NCBI GenBank assembly: GCA_030765525.1 | Contig: JAVCCK010000034.1 | Span: 62,001 to 126,000 of the forward strand | Direction of reading: 5' to 3' | Length of the DNA stretch: 64,000 nucleotides | Source: Candidatus Lernaella stagnicola | Lineage (GTDB): Bacteria; Lernaellota; Lernaellaia; Lernaellales; Lernaellaceae | In this document: positions 18,454-26,761 of the stretch, piece after piece | How positions within the stretch are numbered: the stretch's first letter is position 1 | Layout of the letters: every line of letters begins with the position of its first letter | The notes under the pieces: model-generated | What the model was told of the DNA's origin: nothing | What the model saw: only the letters and a program-made list of their open reading frames with translations | Databases searched by the model: none | Program-made: the position numbers and the translations under genes

Positions 18454-19035
18454 ATGCGTTTTACTTGGTTGAAAGCGTTAGCTTTGATCGTCGTCTTGTT
18501 CTTCGTCTTCACGGCTTGTGGTGGCGGAGGCGGTGATGCCGCCGATGATGCCCGCCTGAAGGCCGAAGCCAAGCTGGCGGAATTGAAGAAGAAGAAAGAG
18601 GAAACCAAGAAACCGAAGAATCAGCCGCAGACGACTGAAATCAAGATGCCCAGCGCCCAAGAAGTGTTGGACGAGGTTGGGGTTACGTATACTTATGATC
18701 CGATCAACAAACCGGATCCGTTCCGCTCGTACAACCCGACTGAGGAATTGAGTCTGACCGGCGACAGCGACAATCCGTTGCTCAAGTTCGAAGTTCGGTA
18801 CTTCAAGCTTGTCGGTATCGTGAAAGACACGGAAAACCCGTTGGCGATTTTTGAAGATCCCAGCGGCAAGGCTTATACGGTACGGGTCGGAGACGCTATT
18901 GGGAAAAACGGTGGCGTTATCCGCTCTGTTTTAGAGGATGCGGTCGTTATAACCGAAACCCGCATCAGTTGGCGGACGGAAGGTACGGAGACCGTTGAAG
19001 TAACGATCCGGCTTCGCCCGGAAAACGAGGCATAG
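18454..19035 (+). CDS. pilP: Type IV pilus lipoprotein PilP
   Basis: 193 residues. A signal peptide ends in the lipobox VFTAC (Cys about residue 22), followed by a Gly-rich and Lys-rich flexible stretch. The C-terminal HR domain (YDPINKPDPFRSY, LVGIVKDTENPLAIFED, YTVRVGDAIGKNGGVI) is characteristic of PilP. It links PilN/PilO to the PilQ secretin. The start is the ATG at 18454 with GGAGAG upstream; the frame extends into the end of pilO but that region lacks a signal peptide. Confidence 0.95.
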   Translation: MRFTWLKALALIVVLFFVFTACGGGGGDAADDARLKAEAKLAELKKKKEETKKPKNQPQTTEIKMPSAQEVLDEVGVTYTYDPINKPDPFRSYNPTEELSLTGDSDNPLLKFEVRYFKLVGIVKDTENPLAIFEDPSGKAYTVRVGDAIGKNGGVIRSVLEDAVVITETRISWRTEGTETVEVTIRLRPENEA

Positions 19036-19089
19036 AAGCAAACTTGCGCGTTGGGTTCGTGGAATCGAATCTTTGTGAGGAGGCAACAT

Positions 19090-20571
19090 ATGGCCACGAC
19101 ACGAAGCGAATGCAAGAGGCTCGGAGCCAAGCTCGTTAGCTTGATTCTCGCTGGTCTTATTGTGTTGCTCGTTGCCGTACCCGCTTTGGCTCAGGATACG
19201 GGTGGTTTCATCAGTCCGGAAAGCACCATGTATACCGAAGAGCAGTATTTCGGCAAGAAAATTTCCATGGACTTCCAGGATGCCGACATTAAGTCGATCC
19301 TGCGAATCATCAGCGACGTGAGCGGGCTTAATATCGTCGCGGGTGACGATGTCCAAGGCAAAATCACGATTAAGTTGAACAACGTGCCGTGGGACCAGGC
19401 GCTGGATATCATCCTGCGTACCAAGAAGCTGGCAATCGAGCGGGAGGGCAACATCATTCGTGTGGCGCCGACGCAAACGCTGACCACTGAGCGTCAGCAG
19501 GAGTTGGCCCGCCAGCAGATCAGCATTCAGCTTGAACCGCTGGCCATGGCGCTGATTCCGGTCAGTTATGCCGACGCGAACGATCTGGTGCCGCAGATTC
19601 GCTCGATTCTGTCCAATCGCGGCGTGGCCAATGTCGACGAGCGCACGAATATTATCGTGATCCAAGACATTGAAAGGTCTATCAAGAAGGCCAAACGCCT
19701 GATTGCCAGCCTCGACAGCCAGACGCCGCAGGTACTCATCCAAACCCGTATTGTGGAAGCGACTACGGACTTCACGCGGGAAATGGGTATCAAATGGGGC
19801 GGTATCTACTACGCCGACGCCGGGCACGGCAACCCCACCGGGCTTAGCTTCCCCAATAGCGTGCGGGTTACCGGTTCGGACGTTTCCGGCCAGCAATTCG
19901 GTGAAGCGGGCGCCACGCAGGGCGTAGGCACCAGCGGCTTTGGTAACACGATTTCAACGATTCCCAATGCGAATTATGCCGTCAATCTACCGGCGCCGAT
20001 CGGCCTGGGCAGTGGTGGCGGCGTAGGCATCACCTTGGGTAGCATCAACGACACCTTCGCGCTCGATCTGCAACTTTCCGCTTTGGAAAGCCGCGGTGAA
20101 GGCCGTGTCATCTCGCGTCCGGAAGTGACCACGCTGGATAACAAACAAGCCAGCATCACGCAGGGCGTGAGCATTCCGTTCCAGATCCGGCAGCAGGGTG
20201 AAACCTCACTGTCGTTTATCGAAGCGAATTTGAATATGACCGTTACGCCGCATGTCACAGCGGACGAATCGATCATTATGAAAATCGAGATCGCGAAAAA
20301 CGCGCCGAATACTTCGATCCCAACCTCTACCGGCGACCCCGCCATCGACAAGAAAGAGGTGGTTACTGAAGTGCTCGTACGCAACGGTGAAACGTCGGTG
20401 ATCGGCGGGATCTTCTCCGAAGAAGAATCGCGGACCGAACTCGGCGTGCCCTGGCTGTCTCGTATCCCCGTTCTCGGTATGTTCTTCCGCGACCGGGAGC
20501 AAATCAAGAAGCGCAGCGAATTGTTGATTTTCATCACGCCGCGCATCGTGCGGGACCGCCCGGCGGTTTAA
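19090..20571 (+). CDS. pilQ: Type IV pilus secretin PilQ (short form)
   Basis: The outer-membrane secretin channel, 493 residues. A signal peptide ends near PALAQ. An STN/N0-like domain follows (FQDADIKSILRIISDVSGLNI, VPWDQALDIILRTKKLA). Next come an N1 domain (PVSYADANDLVPQIRSIL) and the secretin core (RVISRPEVTTLDNKQASI, VTPHVTADESIIMKIEI, RSELLIFITPRIV). Typical PilQ is 600-900 residues and starts with one or more peptidoglycan-binding AMIN domains; none is present here. The ATG at 19090 has a strong GAGGAGG site and was preferred to the start at 19051. Confidence 0.95.
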   Translation: MATTRSECKRLGAKLVSLILAGLIVLLVAVPALAQDTGGFISPESTMYTEEQYFGKKISMDFQDADIKSILRIISDVSGLNIVAGDDVQGKITIKLNNVPWDQALDIILRTKKLAIEREGNIIRVAPTQTLTTERQQELARQQISIQLEPLAMALIPVSYADANDLVPQIRSILSNRGVANVDERTNIIVIQDIERSIKKAKRLIASLDSQTPQVLIQTRIVEATTDFTREMGIKWGGIYYADAGHGNPTGLSFPNSVRVTGSDVSGQQFGEAGATQGVGTSGFGNTISTIPNANYAVNLPAPIGLGSGGGVGITLGSINDTFALDLQLSALESRGEGRVISRPEVTTLDNKQASITQGVSIPFQIRQQGETSLSFIEANLNMTVTPHVTADESIIMKIEIAKNAPNTSIPTSTGDPAIDKKEVVTEVLVRNGETSVIGGIFSEEESRTELGVPWLSRIPVLGMFFRDREQIKKRSELLIFITPRIVRDRPAV

Positions 20572-20630
20572 CTGAGGATATCAAGCGCCGGTTTTGACCG
20601 GTCTCGGAACGCTTGAGAAGGAGGCTATTG

Positions 20631-21407
20631 ATGAAACGGTTGCTGCTGGCCACAGTTGGCTTGCTGCTGGTATCCGTCATGATTTACACCTTCGGTTGTG
20701 GCGATACGGATCCCGCGACGGCACCGGCTGGCGCTTCGGTCTTTTTGGTTGGCTTCGACGAAGATCCGTCGTTGAGCTTCCAATGCGACGCCGACTGGGA
20801 TATTCCCTCGCCGTGTTTCGACATTTTCCGGCAGTACTGCATTAGCGCCTGCGTCATCGATTTTGTCGGCGGCAATGACGAGATCTATTCCAACGGCCAA
20901 CGGGACGAATTCGACGATTGCGTTTTCGACGCCCAAACTTGCGCCGACTCCGTATGCGACGATAAATTCGCGTGGATCACAACCTGCGAACTCGACGATA
21001 CCCGCCGCAGTGAAGCGAAGAACTTCATTCGCTCGGCCGAAGGAAAATGCGGGTTCGTTTCCTATTTGATTTCCGCAGTAGTCCAAGGCCCGGCTAGCTT
21101 GGTGATCGCGGAAGGCTCCGAGGAAGTTACCGATCCGCTTAACGGCGTCGAAGTGCGTTGGACGGTGGCGGGTGGCGAACTGTATCTGCCGGCCGACATT
21201 CCGGGCGACGTACCGCCGTTGAGCAACCCCTTCTACGATGAGTCCAACGATCGCGGGATTTCCGAAACCAAATACCGCATCGCGGTACCCAACCAATGCG
21301 GCGCCGAGGTGAGTTACTCGATCACCGCAAGTATTGGTGTGGCGGCGGATACCTCGTTGATCACACTCACCGTGGCCGATTCCGAAAACACCGACGTGGA
21401 AACTTAA
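20631..21407 (+). CDS. Cys-rich lipoprotein at the end of the pil operon
   Basis: 258 residues, not a recognised family. A signal peptide ends in a lipobox-like TFGC, giving a predicted lipoprotein. The N-terminal half has more than ten Cys in short spacings (FDIFRQYCISACV, DDCVFDAQTCADSVC); the C-terminal half looks like a beta domain (YRIAVPNQCGAEVSYSITA). It follows pilQ by 59 bases with a strong GAGAAGGAGG site at 20615-20624, so it is probably in the pilus operon; a pilotin or PilQ-associated role is possible but unsupported by similarity. The DDCVF motif recurs in the small lipoprotein at 45833-46156. Confidence 0.7.
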   Translation: MKRLLLATVGLLLVSVMIYTFGCGDTDPATAPAGASVFLVGFDEDPSLSFQCDADWDIPSPCFDIFRQYCISACVIDFVGGNDEIYSNGQRDEFDDCVFDAQTCADSVCDDKFAWITTCELDDTRRSEAKNFIRSAEGKCGFVSYLISAVVQGPASLVIAEGSEEVTDPLNGVEVRWTVAGGELYLPADIPGDVPPLSNPFYDESNDRGISETKYRIAVPNQCGAEVSYSITASIGVAADTSLITLTVADSENTDVET

Positions 21408-21435
21408 TCCGCGCGGTAATGCCCGTCGCAGTCTG

Positions 21436-22524
21436 ATGGGCTTCATGCCTCACGAACGACGAAGACGCCCGCTGGCCGGGCGTCTTCTTTTTGCCGTTTT
21501 CACGGCGCTCATCGCGTTGCTTTTCTGGCGCCTCTCGGTTACCGGCGAAGGGGTCGCATCCCATCAAGCGCGCGCCGGCGAAATCACGGATATCGCATAT
21601 CTCGGCGAACAAAACGCGGTGGCACGCCTGCGGTTCGGCGAGGTTCTGATTAGCGGGCCCGGCGCCATCAAGAGCGTGGCCGTGGATCGTCCGCTGCAAT
21701 TGGTTCCTGACGGGAAGGGCGGATTGTTCGTCGTGGGCTTGTTGGGACGCGAGGTCCACCAATTGGATCCCGATGGCACCGTACGAACCGTCGCGCAGTT
21801 TCCCTCGTCCGTTTTTGTAACCGGTGTTTTAGCGGACAGAGATACGATCTGGGTCGCCGGCTATTTCCGATCGCGTTACGAAAGCCGGCCGAAAAAGCAC
21901 GTCTATCTACCCGAGCACAGCCAGTACCTTTGGTTCGCGTTGAGCTTCGAAGACGGCTTACCCGACGGGCGGGTAAACGTGCCGGAAAGTCCGCGGATAC
22001 GCGGCGTGACGCGCTGGCACGAGGAATCCGGCGGTCGGTGGACGCTTCTGGCTGACGAAACCAGGTTGTATATCGTCAACGACCAGGCGGAAACGTTGAC
22101 GGCGGTCGATAAACAGACGGGCGGGATCGTTTGGCAACAGGAGATCGACCCCCGGCCGACGGGCGCGCTGCGTTGGCGCGATCGCATACTCATTCCTAGC
22201 GCGCAGGCCGGGCGGGTTTGCGCTCATGCGGTGGACGACGGCCGAATTCTCTGGCAGGCGGAAATTGGCGCCGGTCTCACCGACATTGCGTACTTTGGCG
22301 AACGGGTTTTCGTGACCGATTGGCGTCGCAGTCGACTCGTCACGCTGGGACCGGAAAACGGCGCCACCGAAACGGACATACACATCTCGGGATCACCGCG
22401 CTACTTGGCCGTTCGAGACGGCGAGTTGGCGGTGTGGTTGAGCGCGGCGGGGCAGGTCGTCACATTGAATGCGGCAGGAAGCGAAACCGGCCGCGTTTCA
22501 CTCTTTGGCGGTGATGCGAAATGA
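21436..22524 (+). CDS. Membrane-anchored beta-propeller protein
   Basis: 362 residues. A basic N-terminus (HERRRRPLAGR) precedes one membrane helix, then a periplasmic beta-propeller of PQQ/WD-like blades (for example GLFVVGLLGREVHQLDPDGTV, AVDKQTGGIVWQQE, HAVDDGRILWQAEIGAG). No enzyme motif is visible; binding or scaffolding is typical of such folds. A strong terminator hairpin lies inside codons 9-19, which is odd (see findings). The ATG at 21436 is the track-independent best start because it keeps the basic residues before the helix. It overlaps the next gene by 4 bases (ATGA). Confidence 0.65.
   Translation: MGFMPHERRRRPLAGRLLFAVFTALIALLFWRLSVTGEGVASHQARAGEITDIAYLGEQNAVARLRFGEVLISGPGAIKSVAVDRPLQLVPDGKGGLFVVGLLGREVHQLDPDGTVRTVAQFPSSVFVTGVLADRDTIWVAGYFRSRYESRPKKHVYLPEHSQYLWFALSFEDGLPDGRVNVPESPRIRGVTRWHEESGGRWTLLADETRLYIVNDQAETLTAVDKQTGGIVWQQEIDPRPTGALRWRDRILIPSAQAGRVCAHAVDDGRILWQAEIGAGLTDIAYFGERVFVTDWRRSRLVTLGPENGATETDIHISGSPRYLAVRDGELAVWLSAAGQVVTLNAAGSETGRVSLFGGDAK
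21461..21492 (+). terminator. Strong terminator inside the start of the propeller gene
   Basis: GAAGACGCCCG (21461-21471) pairs perfectly with CGGGCGTCTTC (21477-21487) around a 5-base loop, followed by TTTTT (21488-21492). It would end transcription from pilQ and the lipoprotein gene but lies 25 bases into the next open frame. Confidence 0.75.
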
Positions 22525-23186
22525 ACGTGCTGATGATCGTTATTATGGTTTTGTTGGCCGTCACGGCGCTGGCGGGGGTTGCGGCCGCGTTGCGCCTCGG
22601 GGTGAACCGGCAACGCGTGGCCGACGGGCCGCTTTGGCGTAAGCTACGGGACAACGGAGGCTTCGGTCGACTTTCGGCTGTGCCTCTCATGGCCTGGATG
22701 TTCCTGTATTTCCTTATCCTCGTGTTGCTGCTGGTCGTGAGCGGTGTGGCGTTGCTTTACGTGTTCGCGCTGTTCCACGGCGAGTGGTTTCAGCTTCTCG
22801 ACAGCCTGCCGAAGACCGCCGGTAATGTTGTCGTACATTTGATCTATCCGCTTCAGATGACGCTTTTCGCATTTCTCTGTTTCTACCTCGCGGTAGGTGG
22901 CGCTCAGTTAGTGCTCGGACCGGTGGAGAAACTGCGTCGGATGCGGCTTTGCGTGGACGAGTTCTCCGATTTCGCGCGTCGCCTGGCCGGTGTGCTGGCG
23001 CTGGTCATGGGGCTCGAAGTCGTAAAAATCCTTTCCTACAGTTTGTTGGCGGCGCCGGATCGGCTGGGTGAGTTTTTCGCCCGCGAGACGATGCCCAAGG
23101 CCGACCCACTGATCGCCGCGTTGTTGGTGGCAGCCGTGATCATCGGCGTGGCGGCGTGGTGGCGTCGCGGGCGGAGCGAGCCATGA
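22521..23186 (+). CDS. Unknown inner-membrane protein, about four helices
   Basis: 221 residues with an N-terminal helix (VLMIVIMVLLAVTALAGVAA) and three more helices, including a long one near 60-85. A cytoplasmic patch (LGPVEKLRRMRLCVDEF) separates helices 3 and 4. The family is not recognised. It starts in the stop of the propeller gene and its stop overlaps the next start (ATGA at both joints), so all three products are probably made together and may form one membrane complex. Confidence 0.6.
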   Translation: MNVLMIVIMVLLAVTALAGVAAALRLGVNRQRVADGPLWRKLRDNGGFGRLSAVPLMAWMFLYFLILVLLLVVSGVALLYVFALFHGEWFQLLDSLPKTAGNVVVHLIYPLQMTLFAFLCFYLAVGGAQLVLGPVEKLRRMRLCVDEFSDFARRLAGVLALVMGLEVVKILSYSLLAAPDRLGEFFARETMPKADPLIAALLVAAVIIGVAAWWRRGRSEP

Positions 23187-23674
23187 AGGCGTGGAACGTG
23201 GCGGGCGGCATCGCGCTGAGTATCGGCGCCGTGCTTGCCGGTTTGGAGTCGTTGACCCAAGTCCTGGCGATGATCGCCAGCGCCGTGGATTACGGCGCGC
23301 ACCACGAAGTTACGGTGCCGCTTTGCCGTTTTCTGGCTCTGGTGTTGGTGAGTCTCGGCATGGCGTTGGCGGCCGGAAGGGCGTTAGAGGGCGGTAGTTA
23401 TGAGTACGTCGCAGCGCCGCTCAAACACTTCGGCGCGACGGCGCTTATCGCGTGGGCAGGTTCGTTTGTCTTCGCCAACGAAACCTTTTTCAGCCTTTAC
23501 GATCCCAAGGGATTTCCCGTCCACTTGACCGAGCCGGTGTTGTTCCCCGAGGCGGGTTGGCACGGCATGACCTCGCACTTGCTGGCCGCGGTGTGCCTTG
23601 CATTCGCGTTCACGTTGCTTTGGATCACGTTGCGGGAGGAGAAAACTAGGCCTGACGGCGATACCAATCGATGA
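23183..23674 (+). CDS. Unknown inner-membrane protein, four helices
   Basis: 163 residues with about four hydrophobic helices and a conserved-looking loop (NETFFSLYDPKGFPVHL). The family is not recognised. It is the third gene of a tightly overlapping set; the ATG at 23183 lies in the stop of the preceding gene. Its last 29 bases overlap the end of the convergent radical SAM gene. A GTG at 23156 would lengthen the overlap with the previous gene and is less likely. Confidence 0.6.
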   Translation: MKAWNVAGGIALSIGAVLAGLESLTQVLAMIASAVDYGAHHEVTVPLCRFLALVLVSLGMALAAGRALEGGSYEYVAAPLKHFGATALIAWAGSFVFANETFFSLYDPKGFPVHLTEPVLFPEAGWHGMTSHLLAAVCLAFAFTLLWITLREEKTRPDGDTNR

Positions 23675-25112
23675 CTTTGGTTTCGGGCATCCACGATAAA
23701 AACATGTGACGGCAGCGCCAGCGAATGACCGCGCTGTAACGACGGGCCAGCCACTGAATGAAGGGGCGGCCGGTGAAGTATTCAGCGACGGTTTGACGAT
23801 CCATAAAATAGGTGGCGACGCTGAGACGCTCCAAGGCGCGGCTGTGACGGGCATCGATCCACGGCAAATCGAGATCGTGGAAACTCACGCGGGCCCACTC
23901 TTCCAATGATCGCGGTGGCTGATAACCGCGCGCCAACGCCTCGTCGAAAAGCGGCGTGCCGGGATAGGGCGCGTACAAATGAAGCGGCGTGACGCGCGCT
24001 TGTGGGTTCGTGTCGGTCAACTCGAGCATGAGCGACAGCGTGCGCCCGATCGCTTCCCAGGACTCTTCGGGAAAGCCGGCCATGAAGGTGAACTTCGTGG
24101 GGATCCGCGCTCGCTGCAGGCGGCGGTTCGCTTCGCGGATATCGGCCACGGTGATGTCTTTGTTGAGTCGCGCGAGGGTGGAATCGTCACCGCTCTCGGC
24201 CCCGACGGTCATCTCGCGGAAACCATTCTCGAAAAGGAAATCCAAGAACTCCTCTTGCCAATGGCGGGCGATGTAATCGGCCCGGCACTCGCCGCGAATC
24301 GTGACGCGCAACCCTTTGGCGCGTAGGCCGTCGGCAATACCTTCGACGCGCGCGCGGTCGACATAGAAATTGTCGTCCTTGATCAAAATACCCTGAATTC
24401 CGAATTGCTTGGTGATCGTCTCGATATGCTCTACGACGGCGTCGGCAGGTTGCGCGTGCCAGCGGCGGCCGCCGTAGGGCAGGTTGTAACAATAGGCGCA
24501 CGCGTTGGGGCAGCCGCGGCTGGTCGTGATCGCCAAGTCCCGCAGGCCGAGGGTTTGGGTCGTGACGTAATCATCCACGTTGACCGCGTCGTAGTCGGGA
24601 ATCAAAACCTCAGACAAATCGGTGATGCGCGGGGCGTCGGGCGTGCTTTTCACTTCCTCACCGTCGACCCACGTTAAACCCGGAACGTGCGTCCAATCGC
24701 CGCCGTCGACCAGCGCCGTGGCCAACGCCGCAACGGTCTGTTCGCCGTCACCGCGCACTACGAGGTCGACCAAAGGATGCCGGGCGCTTTGCTCGGGCAC
24801 GAGCGACACGTGAATGCCGCCCCACACAATCGGCGTGTCCGGGGTTGTCCGGCGCACGATTTGCGCGGCCCGCAAGCCCCAGTCAATTTGCGCCCCGGTC
24901 ATTGCGCTGATACCCACGAAAAGCGCTTCGGGAGCCGCTTCGCGCAGGTTGCGCTTCCATTGCGGATCGATGCGTTGGTCGATGATCACGGGGTCGAATC
25001 CGGCGCGGCGTAAGGGGCGCACGAGGTACAACACGGCCAGCGGCAACAGCGATGTGACGTTTTTGATGTCCCAACCGGTGCGGGTATAAACCAAGACGAT
25101 GCGGCGCTTCAT
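23646..25112 (-). CDS. B12-binding radical SAM protein
   Basis: 488 residues. The N-terminal 150 residues form a cobalamin-binding-type Rossmann domain (PLAVLYLVRPLRRAGFD, IVWGGIHVSLVPEQ, VRGDGEQTV). The radical SAM domain has the cluster-binding C201, C205 and C208 in SRGCPNACAYC, then KDDNFYVDRARV and GFPEESWEAIGRT. The B12-Rossmann plus radical SAM architecture is shared with methyltransferases and enzymes such as HpnJ; the substrate cannot be read. It is transcribed divergently from the gene at 25179, with 66 bases between. The C-terminal 80 residues form a helical domain with RQTVAEYF. Confidence 0.8.
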   Translation of the reverse strand: MKRRIVLVYTRTGWDIKNVTSLLPLAVLYLVRPLRRAGFDPVIIDQRIDPQWKRNLREAAPEALFVGISAMTGAQIDWGLRAAQIVRRTTPDTPIVWGGIHVSLVPEQSARHPLVDLVVRGDGEQTVAALATALVDGGDWTHVPGLTWVDGEEVKSTPDAPRITDLSEVLIPDYDAVNVDDYVTTQTLGLRDLAITTSRGCPNACAYCYNLPYGGRRWHAQPADAVVEHIETITKQFGIQGILIKDDNFYVDRARVEGIADGLRAKGLRVTIRGECRADYIARHWQEEFLDFLFENGFREMTVGAESGDDSTLARLNKDITVADIREANRRLQRARIPTKFTFMAGFPEESWEAIGRTLSLMLELTDTNPQARVTPLHLYAPYPGTPLFDEALARGYQPPRSLEEWARVSFHDLDLPWIDARHSRALERLSVATYFMDRQTVAEYFTGRPFIQWLARRYSAVIRWRCRHMFLSWMPETKVIDWYRRQA

Positions 25113-25178
25113 GGCGGCATGGTAGGTCGCGCGTCGTTCGCGTGCAAGACGGTGATAAACGCGTTACGATATCGACCG

Positions 25179-26567
25179 ATGTCCGCCGATCCACCCATCG
25201 TAAAAAGACCGTCCCGCGCGCTCACCGTATTGGGCGCGGTGGTCGCCGCTTTGCTGGGCGCCCTGCTTTTTGTAGTCGGCGCGAACGAATACTTGTTTCC
25301 TTCCTGGGGACGGTATGTCGCGTTGGGGGCGGGCGTGGCGATTGGACTGACCCTCCGCCTGGTGCGCCGCGGGGCGGGGCACGAGTTCGCGTGGGCTCTA
25401 CTGACTCTTTTCCTTTATAACGCTCATCTCTCGCTTGGCGGCTACACCTATCTCGGTTGGGTCGCGCCGGTGTTGTTTATCCTGTTGGCGGCGATTCCTT
25501 ATCCGTTGTTTCGTCGCCGGACGTGTCTCTGGCGTATTCTCGCCGGCCTGAACGCGGCGTTCTTTGTCGGGCTTGTGCTCTTGATGGTTTATCGTGATTT
25601 CAGCTTTGTCGACGAACGAGCACAGTGTCGAGCCGAGGCGGACAAGGCCCCGTCGTTTGTGCGGGAATTGGGCGGACCGACGCACCCTTACGACTTCGCG
25701 GGGAATCCGAAAGACGCAGTGGCCGGTGTCGCGTACGGTTATGAAAACGAGTTTTACCTGATCGATCGCGACCAACCCACGTTGCGTCGCGGCGGAACCC
25801 TGGATGCGCGAATTCAGCGTCTCACGCCGCACCCGCAGCAACGCGAATTCTTTGTTCCCTTGTGGGCGCAATGGGGCACGGACGAGCGGATGTTCGTCAT
25901 GGATATGGATGCCGGAACCAAGGTGCGGGAAATCGCCGTACCGGGTTGCCGGAATCTTTTCGACGTCGAGTTTTACGGGGGACGGCTGTACGCGTTGTGC
26001 GAGGTCAGTCATTCGCTGCACGAGTTCGACGAAGCGCCGCCGCATCAAGCACGCCGCTCGCTCGTGTTGCCGGGGATGGACAGCTACGACATGGCTATCG
26101 ACGCTACCCGGGGCGTGGCATTTGTCAGCGACTGGTTTTCTCCCTGGTTGACGGTCGTGGATCTGGCGTCGATGACCGTCCGCGAAAAAAAGTGGATCGG
26201 CTTTTCCTCGTTCGAAGTAAAGCTTGGCCCCGACGACAACCTGTATGTGGCGCAGATGTTTCTCAGGCGGGTTCTGGTCTTGAACGCGAAAACGTTGGCA
26301 CGCATCGACACAATTGACGCCGGGTATGGGCCGCGGGATTTAGAGTTCGATCTCGACCGCGGTTTGTTGCTCATCGGTAATTACTTCGACGGGACGATCG
26401 ACTACGTGCGTTTGGCCGACCGGAAGCGCATCGGACGGGTGTTTGTCGGCCGGCCCCTGCGCGGCTTGTGGTACGACGCCGACTACGACCGGCTCTACGC
26501 CGCCTGCGGGTGTGGTGTCAAATTCGCGAAAACCGGTGACGTATTCGAGGGGCAGGTGCAGCGATAG
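25179..26567 (+). CDS. Membrane protein with C-terminal beta-propeller
   Basis: 462 residues. Four or five helices in the first 150 residues are followed by a soluble YVTN-like propeller (DAGTKVREIAVPGCRNLF, LTVVDLASMTVREKKWI, LNAKTLARIDTIDAGYGPRDL). It resembles the protein at 21436 in plan (membrane segment plus propeller) but has more helices and no clear sequence identity by eye. The ATG at 25179 was chosen because upstream codons run toward the divergent gene's start. Function unknown. Confidence 0.65.
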   Translation: MSADPPIVKRPSRALTVLGAVVAALLGALLFVVGANEYLFPSWGRYVALGAGVAIGLTLRLVRRGAGHEFAWALLTLFLYNAHLSLGGYTYLGWVAPVLFILLAAIPYPLFRRRTCLWRILAGLNAAFFVGLVLLMVYRDFSFVDERAQCRAEADKAPSFVRELGGPTHPYDFAGNPKDAVAGVAYGYENEFYLIDRDQPTLRRGGTLDARIQRLTPHPQQREFFVPLWAQWGTDERMFVMDMDAGTKVREIAVPGCRNLFDVEFYGGRLYALCEVSHSLHEFDEAPPHQARRSLVLPGMDSYDMAIDATRGVAFVSDWFSPWLTVVDLASMTVREKKWIGFSSFEVKLGPDDNLYVAQMFLRRVLVLNAKTLARIDTIDAGYGPRDLEFDLDRGLLLIGNYFDGTIDYVRLADRKRIGRVFVGRPLRGLWYDADYDRLYAACGCGVKFAKTGDVFEGQVQR

Positions 26568-26761
26568 GCAATCATGGGAAAACCTCCGCGCCGTCGAACA
26601 CGCTGGGTTGATGTTTTCCCTCGTCGCCGACGCAAAAAAGAGACCAAAACGCCCGTTTGATGGGTGTTCGGTCGCCTCGCGGGCGCGAAATCGACTTGAC
26701 GCGGCGCGTGCGTCGTGTTTCTCTTAACGTTCCTGAAAACAGGTGGTTTGCATTTGACGAC

